From assembly GCF_002023715.1 (NCBI RefSeq), contig NZ_MAHX01000007.1, forward strand, positions 62,001-126,000: a stretch of 64,000 nt of DNA, read 5' to 3'. Shown in pieces: positions 8,684-16,714 of the stretch. The notes beneath the pieces are model-generated. The model saw only the letters and a program-made list of their open reading frames with translations. It was not told the origin of the DNA and searched no databases. Origin of the DNA: Elizabethkingia occulta (lineage in GTDB: Bacteria; Bacteroidota; Bacteroidia; Flavobacteriales; Weeksellaceae). A program made the position numbers and the translations under genes. Position 1 is the first letter of the stretch. Every line of letters begins with the position of its first letter.

Positions 8684-9008
8684 AAAGTAGTAAAATAATT
8701 TTTATACCTAATGTAAGTACTTGTAGATCAGTCATAAAAATTTCAACTGTATTTTTATGATTATTTTAGATAAAGCAATTTTTAATGAAAATTATTTGAA
8801 TTATGGATAAAAATGAACTTGCTGATATAAGAGTTAGTTTGATTTTTTCAAACTGGATAATATACTTCGATAATTTAGTTAGGCTTATTATAAACTCGGC
8901 TCAGCATCTTTGTATTGAGCAAAATATTTAAACTTAATTGAAATTCTTCATGTTTTTTAGAATTGGTAATCTATAGCTTTTGATTTTTACTTCCCCTGAT
9001 AAAGATAA

Positions 9009-9192
9009 CGTTCCTCCGGAACGCTCTGAATTTTCATAATTATAATCTATAAAGATAAAGCTCCTAATGGAGCTCCTCATTCATTATGTTGAACCATATT
9101 TCCATGATATGAGAAATCAGAAAGATGCTCCGGAGGAGCTTGATCTGTGTAAAAGCAAGTGTATCAAAAAGTAAGTATTCCAGAGGAATACT
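9009..9192. repeat. Four spaced palindromic units with covarying stems
   Basis: The 835-base gap between padR (8570) and the gene at 9406 has no convincing gene beyond the padR promoter. It carries four small palindromes: CGTTCC/GGAACG (9009-9023), AGCTCC/GGAGCT (9059-9074), GCTCC/GGAGC (9127-9139) and AGTATTCC/GGAATACT (9174-9192). Loops are 3-4 bases. All share CC at the end of the left arm and GG at the start of the right arm. The first three are preceded by AAAGAT. Spacing is about 50-65 bases. The outer stem bases differ between units but remain paired. This looks like a dispersed palindromic repeat family rather than an operator set. Confidence 0.6.
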
Positions 9193-9405
9193 ATCTCACA
9201 ACAGTAATATTTTCTCTCTATATACCTGAAATTTGTATCTGAATAAGTAGGATCTTTATATTTAATCCTGAAGCTACATTACAATTGATGCTAAATAATG
9301 AAACTTGGTTAAAAATAAATATGAAATTTTGTTGACTTTGCTATATGAAATTGCAACGATAATACGTTTAAGTTTAAAATAATATTAAATTTGAGAAAAA
9401 GAATT

Positions 9406-9885
9406 ATGAAAAAAATGTTTTATTTGGCTTCTTTGCTTATAGGAGGGGCCGCTTTTGCACAAATCACAACAAACGAAATTAACGGAATAGAGGTGAACAT
9501 GCCTTTAACAGAACTAAATGCTAAGTTCAAGCAGGATATTAAACCAAAAGTAGTAGAAAACTTTACAGATGAACCAGAGAACTTTACTCCGGTAACTATT
9601 AATGGAACAAAGTATAGTATCATCTTTGTAAAGGACTTCTACAGTCCTGATAAAACTTTGGTTTATTCTGTTGCAACAACTGATCCGAAGAGTAAAGGTA
9701 AAAATCTGGTTGGAATCGGGAGTACGTTGGCAGAACTAAAGAAGGCTTATGCTAAAGAATCGACAGACACTACTGGCGATACTTTTACCGTATATCAGAA
9801 AGACAAAGGCGAAAGAATCCTTATCTTCAAACTGAAAAACAATAAAGTTACCCGAATTTTTGCTTCTGTATTTGCAGCGGGTTAG
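9406..9885 (+). CDS. Small secreted protein, unrecognised
   Basis: A 159-residue protein with a clear signal peptide (MKKMFYLASLLIGGAAFAQ) and a mature region of about 140 residues without Cys. I start it at the ATG at 9406; an upstream in-frame TTG at 9391 would only add five basic residues ahead of the signal peptide. The mature part has a repeated strand-turn feel (INGIEVNMPLTELNAKF and later VGIGSTLAELKKAYAKE), two versions of a motif where a Gly-rich strand leads into a helix, as in small periplasmic proteins that sense or bind ligands. A weak promoter (TACGTTTA at 9363-9370) lies upstream. I do not recognise a named family. Confidence 0.8.
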   Translation: MKKMFYLASLLIGGAAFAQITTNEINGIEVNMPLTELNAKFKQDIKPKVVENFTDEPENFTPVTINGTKYSIIFVKDFYSPDKTLVYSVATTDPKSKGKNLVGIGSTLAELKKAYAKESTDTTGDTFTVYQKDKGERILIFKLKNNKVTRIFASVFAAG

Positions 9886-9923
9886 TACTACAAATATTCC
9901 TGTAATTTAACAGGTAATCATCT

Positions 9924-9952
9924 AAAGGTACTAAATAAGTTTAGTACCTTTG
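9924..9952 (+). promoter_or_regulatory. 12-bp inverted repeat overlapping a -7 element
   Basis: AAAGGTACTAAA (9924-9935), spacer TAAG, and its exact complement TTTAGTACCTTT (9940-9951). The right arm contains TACCTTTG (9945-9952), a perfect TAnnTTTG -7 element, and the next gene's ATG is at 9957. The arrangement suits an operator that blocks the promoter of the HD/Crp genes; it could also be a terminator for the secreted protein, but it lacks a T run. The resulting transcript would be nearly leaderless. Confidence 0.5.
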
Positions 9953-9956
9953 ATAG

Positions 9957-10547
9957 ATGAAATTAGAGAAAGAAATCCAGTTTATACTGGCTGTAGATGC
10001 ACTCAAAAATGTGCAGCGCAGAAACTACAATGCAGATGATTCCCGCAGAGAAAATACAGCAGAACACAGCTGGCAAATCGTAATACTGGCACAAATCCTT
10101 TATCCATACGCTAAAAATAAAGAACAGGTTGATTTACTAAGAGTTATCCGTATGCTTTCTATTCACGATCTTGTAGAAATAAACGCCGGAGACACATTTC
10201 TTTTTGATGAAGAAATGATGAAAGGTAAGTTTGAACGTGAGAAAATCGCAGCAAAAGAGATTTTCGGAATTTTAGATGAGCCTTTGCAATCTGAGTTTTA
10301 CAATTTGTGGATAGAATTTGAAGGTGAAGAAACTCCTGATGCCATATTTGCTTGTGCTATAGACAGAATTATGCCTTTTATTCTTAATTCTAATACTAGC
10401 GGGAAAAGCTGGACTGAAGCTGGAATTTCAGAAAATCAGGTGCGCAATATGCTGGAAAATGCAATTAAGCGTGCTTCAGATGAAATGGGAGAAGCTTTCG
10501 ATATCCTGCTACAGAAAAGTATTGATGAGGGAATGTTGAAAAATTAA
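9957..10547 (+). CDS. HD-domain phosphohydrolase (YfbR-like)
   Basis: A 196-residue protein of the HD superfamily. The metal ligands are visible as AEHSWQ (His37), the HD pair in SIHDLVE (His70-Asp71), and a following Asp79 in NAGDT. The arrangement and length match the 5'-deoxynucleotidase YfbR and related proteins, which dephosphorylate nucleoside monophosphates. The exact substrate cannot be read. The start is 5 bases after a perfect TAnnTTTG element, within reach of a 12-bp palindrome. A Crp/Fnr-type regulator follows 18 bases downstream on the same strand. Confidence 0.8.
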   Translation: MKLEKEIQFILAVDALKNVQRRNYNADDSRRENTAEHSWQIVILAQILYPYAKNKEQVDLLRVIRMLSIHDLVEINAGDTFLFDEEMMKGKFEREKIAAKEIFGILDEPLQSEFYNLWIEFEGEETPDAIFACAIDRIMPFILNSNTSGKSWTEAGISENQVRNMLENAIKRASDEMGEAFDILLQKSIDEGMLKN

Positions 10548-10565
10548 TTTTCAATTTTGCAGATT

Positions 10566-11138
10566 ATGCAGGACTTTATAAAACAGATTAACTCTTATTA
10601 TCCTTTGTCAGCAGAAACAACTGATGCTCTCCTTGGTATATGTAAAGAGGACCATTTTAAAAAGAACGAGTTGCTGCAAAAATCCGGTGAAACTGCCAGA
10701 TACTATTATTATTTAAAATCCGGTCTGGTGGGATATTATATGATAGATGAAGATGGAGAGCAGGTTTACAAGTTATTTTTTGCGGAGAAAAGTTTTCCTG
10801 CAGCTACGGTTTCTATTATTAAAAAAGAGCCCGGAGATTTTAGTATTATAGCACTTGAAGATTGTACAGTTATAAAATACCCGGCAAAAGAATATCGGGA
10901 TCTGCTTTCTAAACATCATGACCTGGCCATGTTTCATATCCGCTATCTGGAGCAAAATTGGGTGGTAAATAAAGAGCCGCTGGAGATTTCTCTAAAGCAT
11001 GAAACAGCAAAGCAGCGTTATCTGAAATTATTGAAAGATCCAGATTTGTACAACAGGCTGAAGCAGCATCATATTGCGTCTTATTTGGGAGTGACTCCAA
11101 CCCAGCTCAGTCGCATAAGAAAAGAAATAAAAGATTAA
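10566..11138 (+). CDS. Crp/Fnr family transcriptional regulator
   Basis: A 190-residue regulator with an N-terminal cyclic-nucleotide-binding-like beta barrel (about 15-115, FKKNELLQKSGETARYYYYL and later GEQVYKLFFAEKSF) and a C-terminal winged helix ending IASYLGVTPTQLSRIRKEI. There is no Fnr-type cysteine cluster, and the conserved cAMP phosphate-binding Arg/Ser pair is not evident, so the effector is unknown. I use the ATG at 10566 instead of a TTG at 10557. It follows the HD gene by 18 bases and ends in an intrinsic terminator. Confidence 0.85.
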   Translation: MQDFIKQINSYYPLSAETTDALLGICKEDHFKKNELLQKSGETARYYYYLKSGLVGYYMIDEDGEQVYKLFFAEKSFPAATVSIIKKEPGDFSIIALEDCTVIKYPAKEYRDLLSKHHDLAMFHIRYLEQNWVVNKEPLEISLKHETAKQRYLKLLKDPDLYNRLKQHHIASYLGVTPTQLSRIRKEIKD

Positions 11139-11173
11139 AAGCATTTACATATGTAGATGCTTTTAGTTTTTTT
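11137..11173 (+). terminator. Intrinsic terminator after the Crp/Fnr gene
   Basis: AAAAGCAT (11137-11144) / ATGCTTTT (11157-11164), with TACATATGTA inside the loop forming a further self-complementary stem, then AGTTTTTTT. The stem begins in the stop codon. Confidence 0.75.
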
Positions 11174-11211
11174 ACACCTCAATTTTGTCTCATTAATTAA
11201 TAATAAAAATT

Positions 11212-12024
11212 ATGAAGACATTACTTAATCTCACACTTTTATTGGTATTCTCACATTCACTTTTTGCACAAAAAGTTATTCGTGAAAAGATCTTTAGTGC
11301 AAAGATGAAAAAAGAAATCAGCACCATTATTGTAACTCCGGACATTAAACCTCATCAGCAGTACAAAACAGTGTACATTTTACATGGTTACAGTGGGAAT
11401 CCGGAAAGAACGTTGAAGCAGGATATTCCGGATTTACAGACTAAGGCGAAAGCCTATAATACCATCTATATTTTACCCGATGGTAATTACAACAGCTGGT
11501 ATGTGGATAGTCCGGTTGATCAGAAATCACAATACAAAACTTTTATTGGTTCAGAATTGGTACAGTATATCGATGGACACTATCCTACAAAGGCTGAAAA
11601 AACATCCAGAGGAATTTTAGGGTGGAGTATGGGAGGTTTTGGATCTCTGTATATCGGGACTTCTTTTCCGGAAACATTCGGGATTGTGGGGAGCTCTTGT
11701 GGAGCTTTGGATTTCCGGACTTTCAATGAAGGTTATAACAATTATCAGGTGGATAAAGTTTTAGGTCCATTATCTTCTTTAAACTCAGAATATATTTTGT
11801 CTGATAGTACTGATAAAATGCTGAACACAGGGCAATATTATATTCTGGACTGCGGAATAAATGATTTTTTTATCAGTAAGAATCAGAGTTTTCATCAGGA
11901 ATTGCTCAGCAAAAAAATTGAACACCTTTATATAGAATCCTTAGGAGAACATAATACTGAATACTGGAGCCGGGCTTTATCTAATCAACTATCATTGTTT
12001 GAAAACTATTTTAATCATCAGTAA
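11212..12024 (+). CDS. Secreted esterase D-like alpha/beta hydrolase
   Basis: A 270-residue secreted hydrolase with a signal peptide (cut near LFAQ). The fold is that of the esterase D / S-formylglutathione hydrolase family (FrmB-like). VYILHGYSGNP carries the oxyanion strand, GWSMGGFGS holds the nucleophilic Ser, and the C-terminal GEHNTEYWSRAL carries the likely catalytic His. An Asp in LDCGINDFF fits the third triad member. The secreted location argues for an acyl-esterase acting on an extracellular or envelope ester, not glutathione detoxification. It is a single-gene unit between two terminators. Confidence 0.85.
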   Translation: MKTLLNLTLLLVFSHSLFAQKVIREKIFSAKMKKEISTIIVTPDIKPHQQYKTVYILHGYSGNPERTLKQDIPDLQTKAKAYNTIYILPDGNYNSWYVDSPVDQKSQYKTFIGSELVQYIDGHYPTKAEKTSRGILGWSMGGFGSLYIGTSFPETFGIVGSSCGALDFRTFNEGYNNYQVDKVLGPLSSLNSEYILSDSTDKMLNTGQYYILDCGINDFFISKNQSFHQELLSKKIEHLYIESLGEHNTEYWSRALSNQLSLFENYFNHQ

Positions 12025-12034
12025 AAAATAAAAA

Positions 12035-12074
12035 CTTTCAGGATTAATATTAGGCTTATCATTAATCCTGAAAG
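12035..12074. terminator. Bidirectional terminator
   Basis: Perfect 14-bp stem CTTTCAGGATTAAT (12035-12048) / ATTAATCCTGAAAG (12061-12074), with A-rich sequence on one side and ATTTTT on the other. It serves the convergent esterase and the minus-strand gene at 12084. Confidence 0.85.
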
Positions 12075-12083
12075 ATTTTTCGA

Positions 12084-13196
12084 TTAACGAATATTCTGAC
12101 TAATTCTGTTTTTATACCAAAGGTCTGTAATCCATGCAAATACACTGTAGAAAATCAGAATACACGGGAAAATAACAAATACTGCCAGAAGAACATAACC
12201 TTGCTTCATTCCTTGTTCGTCAACGACCCATTGGATAAAGTCGTAAGAGAATATGAAAATGAGGGATGTAAGTATAGCAATAATTAAAGAACCCAACAAT
12301 ATAGTATAATTGAATTTTTTAGGATGTTTTCTCCTGCGGCTGCGCATCCATTTGATATGGAAATAAAACATAATCAGAAATCCGATAGTCATAATGCCAA
12401 TAGGATCTAAAAAAAGTAAAACTTTACCGAATACAGAAACCTTTTTCGAAAAAGTAATTTCCAGCTGTTCTTGTGTTACACTATTAATCTGTATTTTATA
12501 ATTTCCGTTTTGTCCTTCCTGAAGCTTACCAATATTGGTTTTTATTATTTCCAGATTCGATGGCAGGTGTAGGTTTATTTCTATTGGTCCAAAAGATTTC
12601 CAGTAGTTAGAAGGATATAGGGCATAGGCTATCTTAAATTCTCTTAATAGTCCGTATATATTGTATTCCGGGACACCTTCGTATTCTACAACAATATTGT
12701 TTTCTCCTTTTTGAAGAACGGTCTCGAAATAGATAAGTTCATGCAGGCTAACATTTTTTGGAGAATTCTGCTCAAAGCTAATATTATATAAATCTTCACT
12801 ATCCTGATCTTTGTGTATAAATGAAAACTGAGAAATGTTCTGGTTAGTGATTTTCGGAGTATTTATCTTTTTTCCGTTAACAGATACCGTGCTTTCGGAA
12901 GCCATGTTTTGTGCAATAAAGAGTAAAGGGAGTTTAGCTTCTTTTTCGGAATATATCTGATAAGATATCTTGTACTTCACCCTGTAAAATTCAGAATAGT
13001 CATCATACATATCTGAAGCAACTACAGTTAAATCCATTTTTTCACTCAGTACTTTACAATCTTTACTTCCGAATATAGGAGAGCTTGTAGTTCCGTCGGA
13101 ATAAGGTTTTGCCATATTTCCGTAAATACGGATACATATCATTAGCATAAAAAGTAACAGAAAGTATTTTGTAAGTATTGTGGAGTGGTGTTTCAT
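12084..13196 (-). CDS. Membrane protein with extracytoplasmic beta domain, unrecognised
   Basis: A 370-residue protein. An N-terminal signal or anchor (LLLFMLMICIRIYG) leads into about 230 residues of predicted beta-rich extracytoplasmic sequence, then three hydrophobic helices (about 265-285, 300-322 and 333-358). A very basic patch, MRSRRRKHPKK, after the first helix should lie in the cytoplasm. I do not recognise the family. The layout (secreted beta domain plus C-terminal helices) recalls surface-exposed envelope proteins of Bacteroidota. It is preceded on the same strand by the terminator of the Cys-rich peptide gene, so it has its own promoter. Confidence 0.75.
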   Translation of the reverse strand: MKHHSTILTKYFLLLFMLMICIRIYGNMAKPYSDGTTSSPIFGSKDCKVLSEKMDLTVVASDMYDDYSEFYRVKYKISYQIYSEKEAKLPLLFIAQNMASESTVSVNGKKINTPKITNQNISQFSFIHKDQDSEDLYNISFEQNSPKNVSLHELIYFETVLQKGENNIVVEYEGVPEYNIYGLLREFKIAYALYPSNYWKSFGPIEINLHLPSNLEIIKTNIGKLQEGQNGNYKIQINSVTQEQLEITFSKKVSVFGKVLLFLDPIGIMTIGFLIMFYFHIKWMRSRRRKHPKKFNYTILLGSLIIAILTSLIFIFSYDFIQWVVDEQGMKQGYVLLAVFVIFPCILIFYSVFAWITDLWYKNRISQNIR

Positions 13197-13278
13197 AAAA
13201 TTATTTCAAGGCTGAAAAATAGGCAGAATTTTTATATTTTTTGAAAAGTTATTGAACAAAGAAAGATGGACAAACAAA

Positions 13279-13298
13279 AAAGCCCGTAAAAGGGCTTT
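13279..13298 (-). terminator. Intrinsic terminator of the Cys-rich peptide transcript
   Basis: On the minus strand AAAGCCC, six-base loop, GGGCTTT followed by TTTTG. It lies 170 bases downstream of the peptide stop, with the MITE-like element in between. Confidence 0.7.
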
Positions 13299-13316
13299 CT
13301 GTTTTTAATATTACTG

Positions 13317-13461
13317 TTAGAGCCTATTTAAATTTTGATTAAAAAAATATTAGACTTCGACAGGCTCAGTCTGACACTCCTAAAAGTAAGATATCTTGAA
13401 TGAACAATGTCACTCTGAGCCTGTCGAAGAGTATTAACAATAAAATTTTCACAGGCTCTTA
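13317..13461. mobile_element. MITE-like element with nested inverted repeats
   Basis: About 145 bases, non-coding. The outer ends are imperfect inverted repeats: TTAGAGCCTATTTAAATTTT on the left, and AGAGCCTGTGAAAATTTT when the right end is read on the other strand. Inside is a stronger pair, CTTCGACAGGCTCAG (13355-13369) and its exact complement (13415-13429), each extended by two mismatches and a matching TGACA. The 7-base word TATTACT occurs at 13309-13315 and 13460-13466, close to both ends, and may be a target duplication, although on the left it is three bases away from the AGAGCCT end. The element ends within about 7 bases of the peptide gene stop. No transposase is encoded. Confidence 0.65.
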
Positions 13462-13467
13462 TTACTT

Positions 13468-13644
13468 CTACAGTGGACAGATTACTGCAGGGCATTTGTA
13501 TCCCGGGCAAAGAGGTTTAGGTATTTCCGGACAACACTCATAGGTGCACCAGTTACCAGCACTACCGTTAATGCTTTTCATCTGTTCTCTGGACAATGCT
13601 TTTTGGCTTTTAAGCTTTAAAGCGTTTACTTTTAATGTTTTCAT
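13468..13644 (-). CDS. Double-glycine-type leader, Cys-rich small peptide (bacteriocin-like)
   Basis: A 58-residue ORF missed by length filters. The first about 28 residues are a basic leader containing LSREQMKSINGS, which matches the leaders of flavobacterial bacteriocin-like peptides (a hydrophobic/charged helix ending in two small residues, here Gly-Ser in place of Gly-Gly). The remaining about 30 residues contain six Cys and seven Pro, including CTYECCPEIPKPLCPG and CPAVICP. This suggests export by a peptidase-containing ABC transporter with leader removal and then disulfide or other Cys modification. No transporter or modifying enzyme is in the window, so function is open. It is on its own between terminators, with the MITE directly after the stop. 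The start is ATG at 13644; there is no other in-frame start. Confidence 0.75.
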   Translation of the reverse strand: MKTLKVNALKLKSQKALSREQMKSINGSAGNWCTYECCPEIPKPLCPGYKCPAVICPL

Positions 13645-13753
13645 TTTTCAGTGATTTTGGTTAAAAAAAATATTATAAAAGTTTAGTACATGATTGTACA
13701 ATAGCAAGTTAAATATTTTTTTTCAAATGAAAATACAACTAAAATATACCCAG

Positions 13754-14389
13754 TTATAGTGCTGTGTCTGGCTTTTTTGGGCCATATATCGCCTCCGGAT
13801 TATTACGCAGGAAATAAACAAATATGCAATGGAATAATAACAATATGGCAAAAAGGAGAGAGCATATATAAAATGCACCTCCAAAACCTAATGTAATAGA
13901 TAAATCGCTTCCAAAACCAACCTTATAATCTCCCAATCCATTCATTTGAGATTGAAAAGTCCAATAAAAGACAGATAAACATATTAATGCTATTGCAGAA
14001 AGCACAATATGGTAAATATATTTTTTCCTTATACTTCGGATAGCATGCAGAATGGTCCCTAAAACCGCAGATAACAATGGAATAATAATAAATGGGTTTG
14101 GCGGAATATTGCCTTTGGAATTATCCGACTTATCCATTGGAGAATAACCGATTTCATCAGACGAGTTATCATTTCCAAAAGAGCCAAAAGGAGAATCTTT
14201 TTTTAGTGTTTCTTTCATTTGTCTGTTCATTTTTTCTTTGGAAATACCTGTCACCAAATCGGTACCTTTAACAGATACTAGTGTTGTGCTGCCACACTTC
14301 ACAAGAAAAAACGGAAAGAAGAAACATATAATAATTATACTGTAGCTGGGAATCGGTAATAGATCTGAAATGACTTTTAATGGTTTCAT
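13754..14389 (-). CDS. Four-helix membrane protein, unrecognised
   Basis: A 211-residue protein with hydrophobic segments at about 15-32, 99-117, 125-145 and 170-193. A long polar, Ser/Lys/Asp-rich loop lies between the first and second (residues about 40-98). There is no signal peptide cleavage site and no recognised motif. It stands alone, with the mutS2 terminator upstream and the Cys-rich peptide gene 109 bases downstream on the same strand. A link to the peptide (for example immunity) is possible from proximity alone and is unsupported otherwise. Confidence 0.7.
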   Translation of the reverse strand: MKPLKVISDLLPIPSYSIIIICFFFPFFLVKCGSTTLVSVKGTDLVTGISKEKMNRQMKETLKKDSPFGSFGNDNSSDEIGYSPMDKSDNSKGNIPPNPFIIIPLLSAVLGTILHAIRSIRKKYIYHIVLSAIALICLSVFYWTFQSQMNGLGDYKVGFGSDLSITLGFGGAFYICSLLFAILLLFHCIFVYFLRNNPEAIYGPKKPDTAL

Positions 14390-14434
14390 AATTGGTATTT
14401 TGGTAAAAATAGGGATTTAGCTCAAATAATAAAA

Positions 14435-14462
14435 AATCCCTTAACACAGCTGCTAAGGGATT
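14435..14462 (-). terminator. Intrinsic terminator of mutS2
   Basis: Perfect 9-bp stem AATCCCTTA (14435-14443) / TAAGGGATT (14454-14462) followed on the minus strand by a T-rich run. It lies 33 bases after the mutS2 stop. Confidence 0.85.
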
Positions 14463-14495
14463 GATATAAGTTGTATGGGATTTCGGAAATCCGAA

Positions 14496-16643
14496 TTAGA
14501 TTCTTTCTAACTCATCTGCATTTATGGTTGTCTTAAATGTTCCGTAATTTACAATCACTTTATTTTTAGAGATTTTTTCGATAGTACCTACACTTGTACT
14601 TCCGGAGATACGTACACGCTGACCTTCTTTTAGCCACAGCGCACGTTCTTTTTGTTTTTTCTCTTCCAGCTTTTCATTGGTTTCAGCAATCTTTTCTTTC
14701 ACATCATCCTTTTTCAGTTGTTGGGTAATTTTCCGCTTTACTACTTTTAGTCTGTCATTGGTAGTCTTATCAGTTTCCTTGCGGCGGTATTTTTCCTGTT
14801 CCAGGATTTTCACAAAATCCTTTACAATATCTTTTCGGGACTTCCCGTTTACATAACCATCGATAAAAGATTCTACACGATTTCCAAACTGTAGCTTGCG
14901 GTGCTCTTCTTCATATAGCTTCTGAAAGTTGAAGAGTTTTTGCTGAAGCTGCTCATTTAGTTTTTGCAGATTATCGCGTTTGTCTTCTACAGATTCCTTT
15001 CTTTCAGTAAGATCAGATTTTAGTTTTTCAACCTCATATTTCTCTTGCTGCAGTTTTACAATAGTTTTATCAAGATTTACAATATCATGTTCTACCTTTT
15101 TCTGAGCATTTTTAATAATAAATCTTGGTATTTTATTTTTCTCAGCTACTTCGAAAGTAAATGAACTTCCGGCCTGGCCAATTTCCAATTTGTACATAGG
15201 CTCCAGAGTCTCTTCATCAAAGAGCATAGCTGCATTAATAGCATTTGGAAGTTGTTCCACAACCAACTTGATGTTGGTGTAGTGGGTCGTAATAATAGCA
15301 AAGCTATTCTTGTCGTAGAAAAATTCCAGAAAAGCCTCTGCTAAAGCACCGCCAAGTTCAGGATCGGATCCTGTTCCGAATTCATCAATTAACAATAAAG
15401 TATTATCATCTGCCTCACGAATAATACCTGCCATTTTCTTCAAACGCGAAGAGTAGGTAGATAAGTGATTTTCGATAGATTGATTATCACCAATATCCGT
15501 ACGTATTTTATCGAAGAAGAACATTTCAGATTTTGGGTGTACAGGTACCAGAATTCCACTTTGAATCATTAATTGTAGTAATCCTACAGTTTTCAATGTA
15601 ATGGATTTTCCTCCTGCATTGGGTCCGGAGATACAGATAATTCTGTTTCTCTCGGAAAGTTCCAGTGTCTGTGAGTAGATAGGCTTTTGCTCTTCCTGAT
15701 TTCTCATCCATAGTAACGGGTGGAAAGCATTGATAAGTTTTAGTCTTTTCTTTTCATTAATTTCAGGAAGTATACCATTCACTTTATGGGCAAATCTGGC
15801 TTTAGCCTGTGTAAGATCAGTATCAAAAATATAAGCCTGATATTCCTCCAGCAAAGGTTGGAAGATAGCGATCTCTGCAGTAAGCTGGCGCAGAATTCTG
15901 TCTATTTCTTTTTTCTCCTCTTCTTCACTCTCACGAAGACGAAACTGATGCTTTACAACACTTTCCGGCTGTATGTAAGTAATAGAACCTGTTTTGGATA
16001 CTCCAAGTGTTCTGCCTGGTATTCTTTTCTTGAATCCTGATTTTACGGCTAATACTCTTTGATCGTCTATAATAGTTTCACGAATGTCATCCAAAAGTTC
16101 CGATTGTCCGTACATTGTTAATGCCCGGTTGAAATTTTCCTGAATGGCTTTTCTTGCATGGCTGATCTCCTTACGTATAATTTCCAGATCCGGAGAAGCA
16201 TCAGACTTTACCTCACCATAGCGGTTAAATACATTATTAATCTTCTCAATAATTTCTTTAGTCAGTTCAATTTCCTGAGACTCACTAAAAAGTACAGGAT
16301 AATATTCATTGAACTTTTTGAAGTAAACCACCAGTTTTCCTACCATCATGGAGATATTCTTTATCTTCATGAAAGATGCTGCATCCAGACGATAGTTTTC
16401 TATACCCATTACCTTTAGCTCTGCTTCTATATCCTCATACTCATTGAAGGGGATAGCATTGTCATTCTCGTATGAAGATGCATATTCCGACACCTTAGTA
16501 AGACTTATTCTGGCCTCATCCAAAGGCATTGGTAGTATATGGGTAATCTGTTCTGCTATTTTCGAAGAAAATGCAAAAGGAACGATTTGTTCTAAGAGTT
16601 GCGGAAATTCTAATTCCGATAAATTGTCTTTTGTTACTTGCAC
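14496..16643 (-). CDS. MutS2-family DNA-binding ATPase without Smr domain
   Basis: MutS2 family protein, 715 residues from the GTG start chosen at 16643 (giving a start like QVTKDNLSELEFPQLL, the usual N-terminus of the family). An in-frame TTG at 16691 would add 16 unrelated residues. The MutS core and clamp regions are followed by a Walker A (SGPNAGGKSITLKT), Walker B with LLLIDEFGTGSDPELGG, and a long coiled coil (about 510-640). The C-terminus is a KOW/SH3-like strand region (GQRVRISGSTSVGTIEKIS) and stops there: the Smr nuclease domain of Bacillus MutS2 is absent, so endonuclease activity should not be assumed. MutS2 proteins act on recombination intermediates or stalled ribosomes, not in mismatch repair. 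Confidence 0.85.
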   Translation of the reverse strand: MQVTKDNLSELEFPQLLEQIVPFAFSSKIAEQITHILPMPLDEARISLTKVSEYASSYENDNAIPFNEYEDIEAELKVMGIENYRLDAASFMKIKNISMMVGKLVVYFKKFNEYYPVLFSESQEIELTKEIIEKINNVFNRYGEVKSDASPDLEIIRKEISHARKAIQENFNRALTMYGQSELLDDIRETIIDDQRVLAVKSGFKKRIPGRTLGVSKTGSITYIQPESVVKHQFRLRESEEEEKKEIDRILRQLTAEIAIFQPLLEEYQAYIFDTDLTQAKARFAHKVNGILPEINEKKRLKLINAFHPLLWMRNQEEQKPIYSQTLELSERNRIICISGPNAGGKSITLKTVGLLQLMIQSGILVPVHPKSEMFFFDKIRTDIGDNQSIENHLSTYSSRLKKMAGIIREADDNTLLLIDEFGTGSDPELGGALAEAFLEFFYDKNSFAIITTHYTNIKLVVEQLPNAINAAMLFDEETLEPMYKLEIGQAGSSFTFEVAEKNKIPRFIIKNAQKKVEHDIVNLDKTIVKLQQEKYEVEKLKSDLTERKESVEDKRDNLQKLNEQLQQKLFNFQKLYEEEHRKLQFGNRVESFIDGYVNGKSRKDIVKDFVKILEQEKYRRKETDKTTNDRLKVVKRKITQQLKKDDVKEKIAETNEKLEEKKQKERALWLKEGQRVRISGSTSVGTIEKISKNKVIVNYGTFKTTINADELERI

Positions 16644-16714
16644 AATGCAAAGATAATCAATGATAAAAGAAATTTCACTAACTTGCTTCAAACTAATTAA
16701 CCGCGAACCTCAAT

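Noticed and set aside
8804-8932. 42-codon ORF in the long gap (starts ATG, MDKNELADIRV)
   Set aside because: No promoter, no recognisable family, no second signal of coding; AT-rich gaps produce such ORFs by chance.
13328-13510. 60-residue minus-strand ORF
   Set aside because: It lies over the MITE repeats and overlaps the Cys-rich peptide gene in another frame; repeat-derived.
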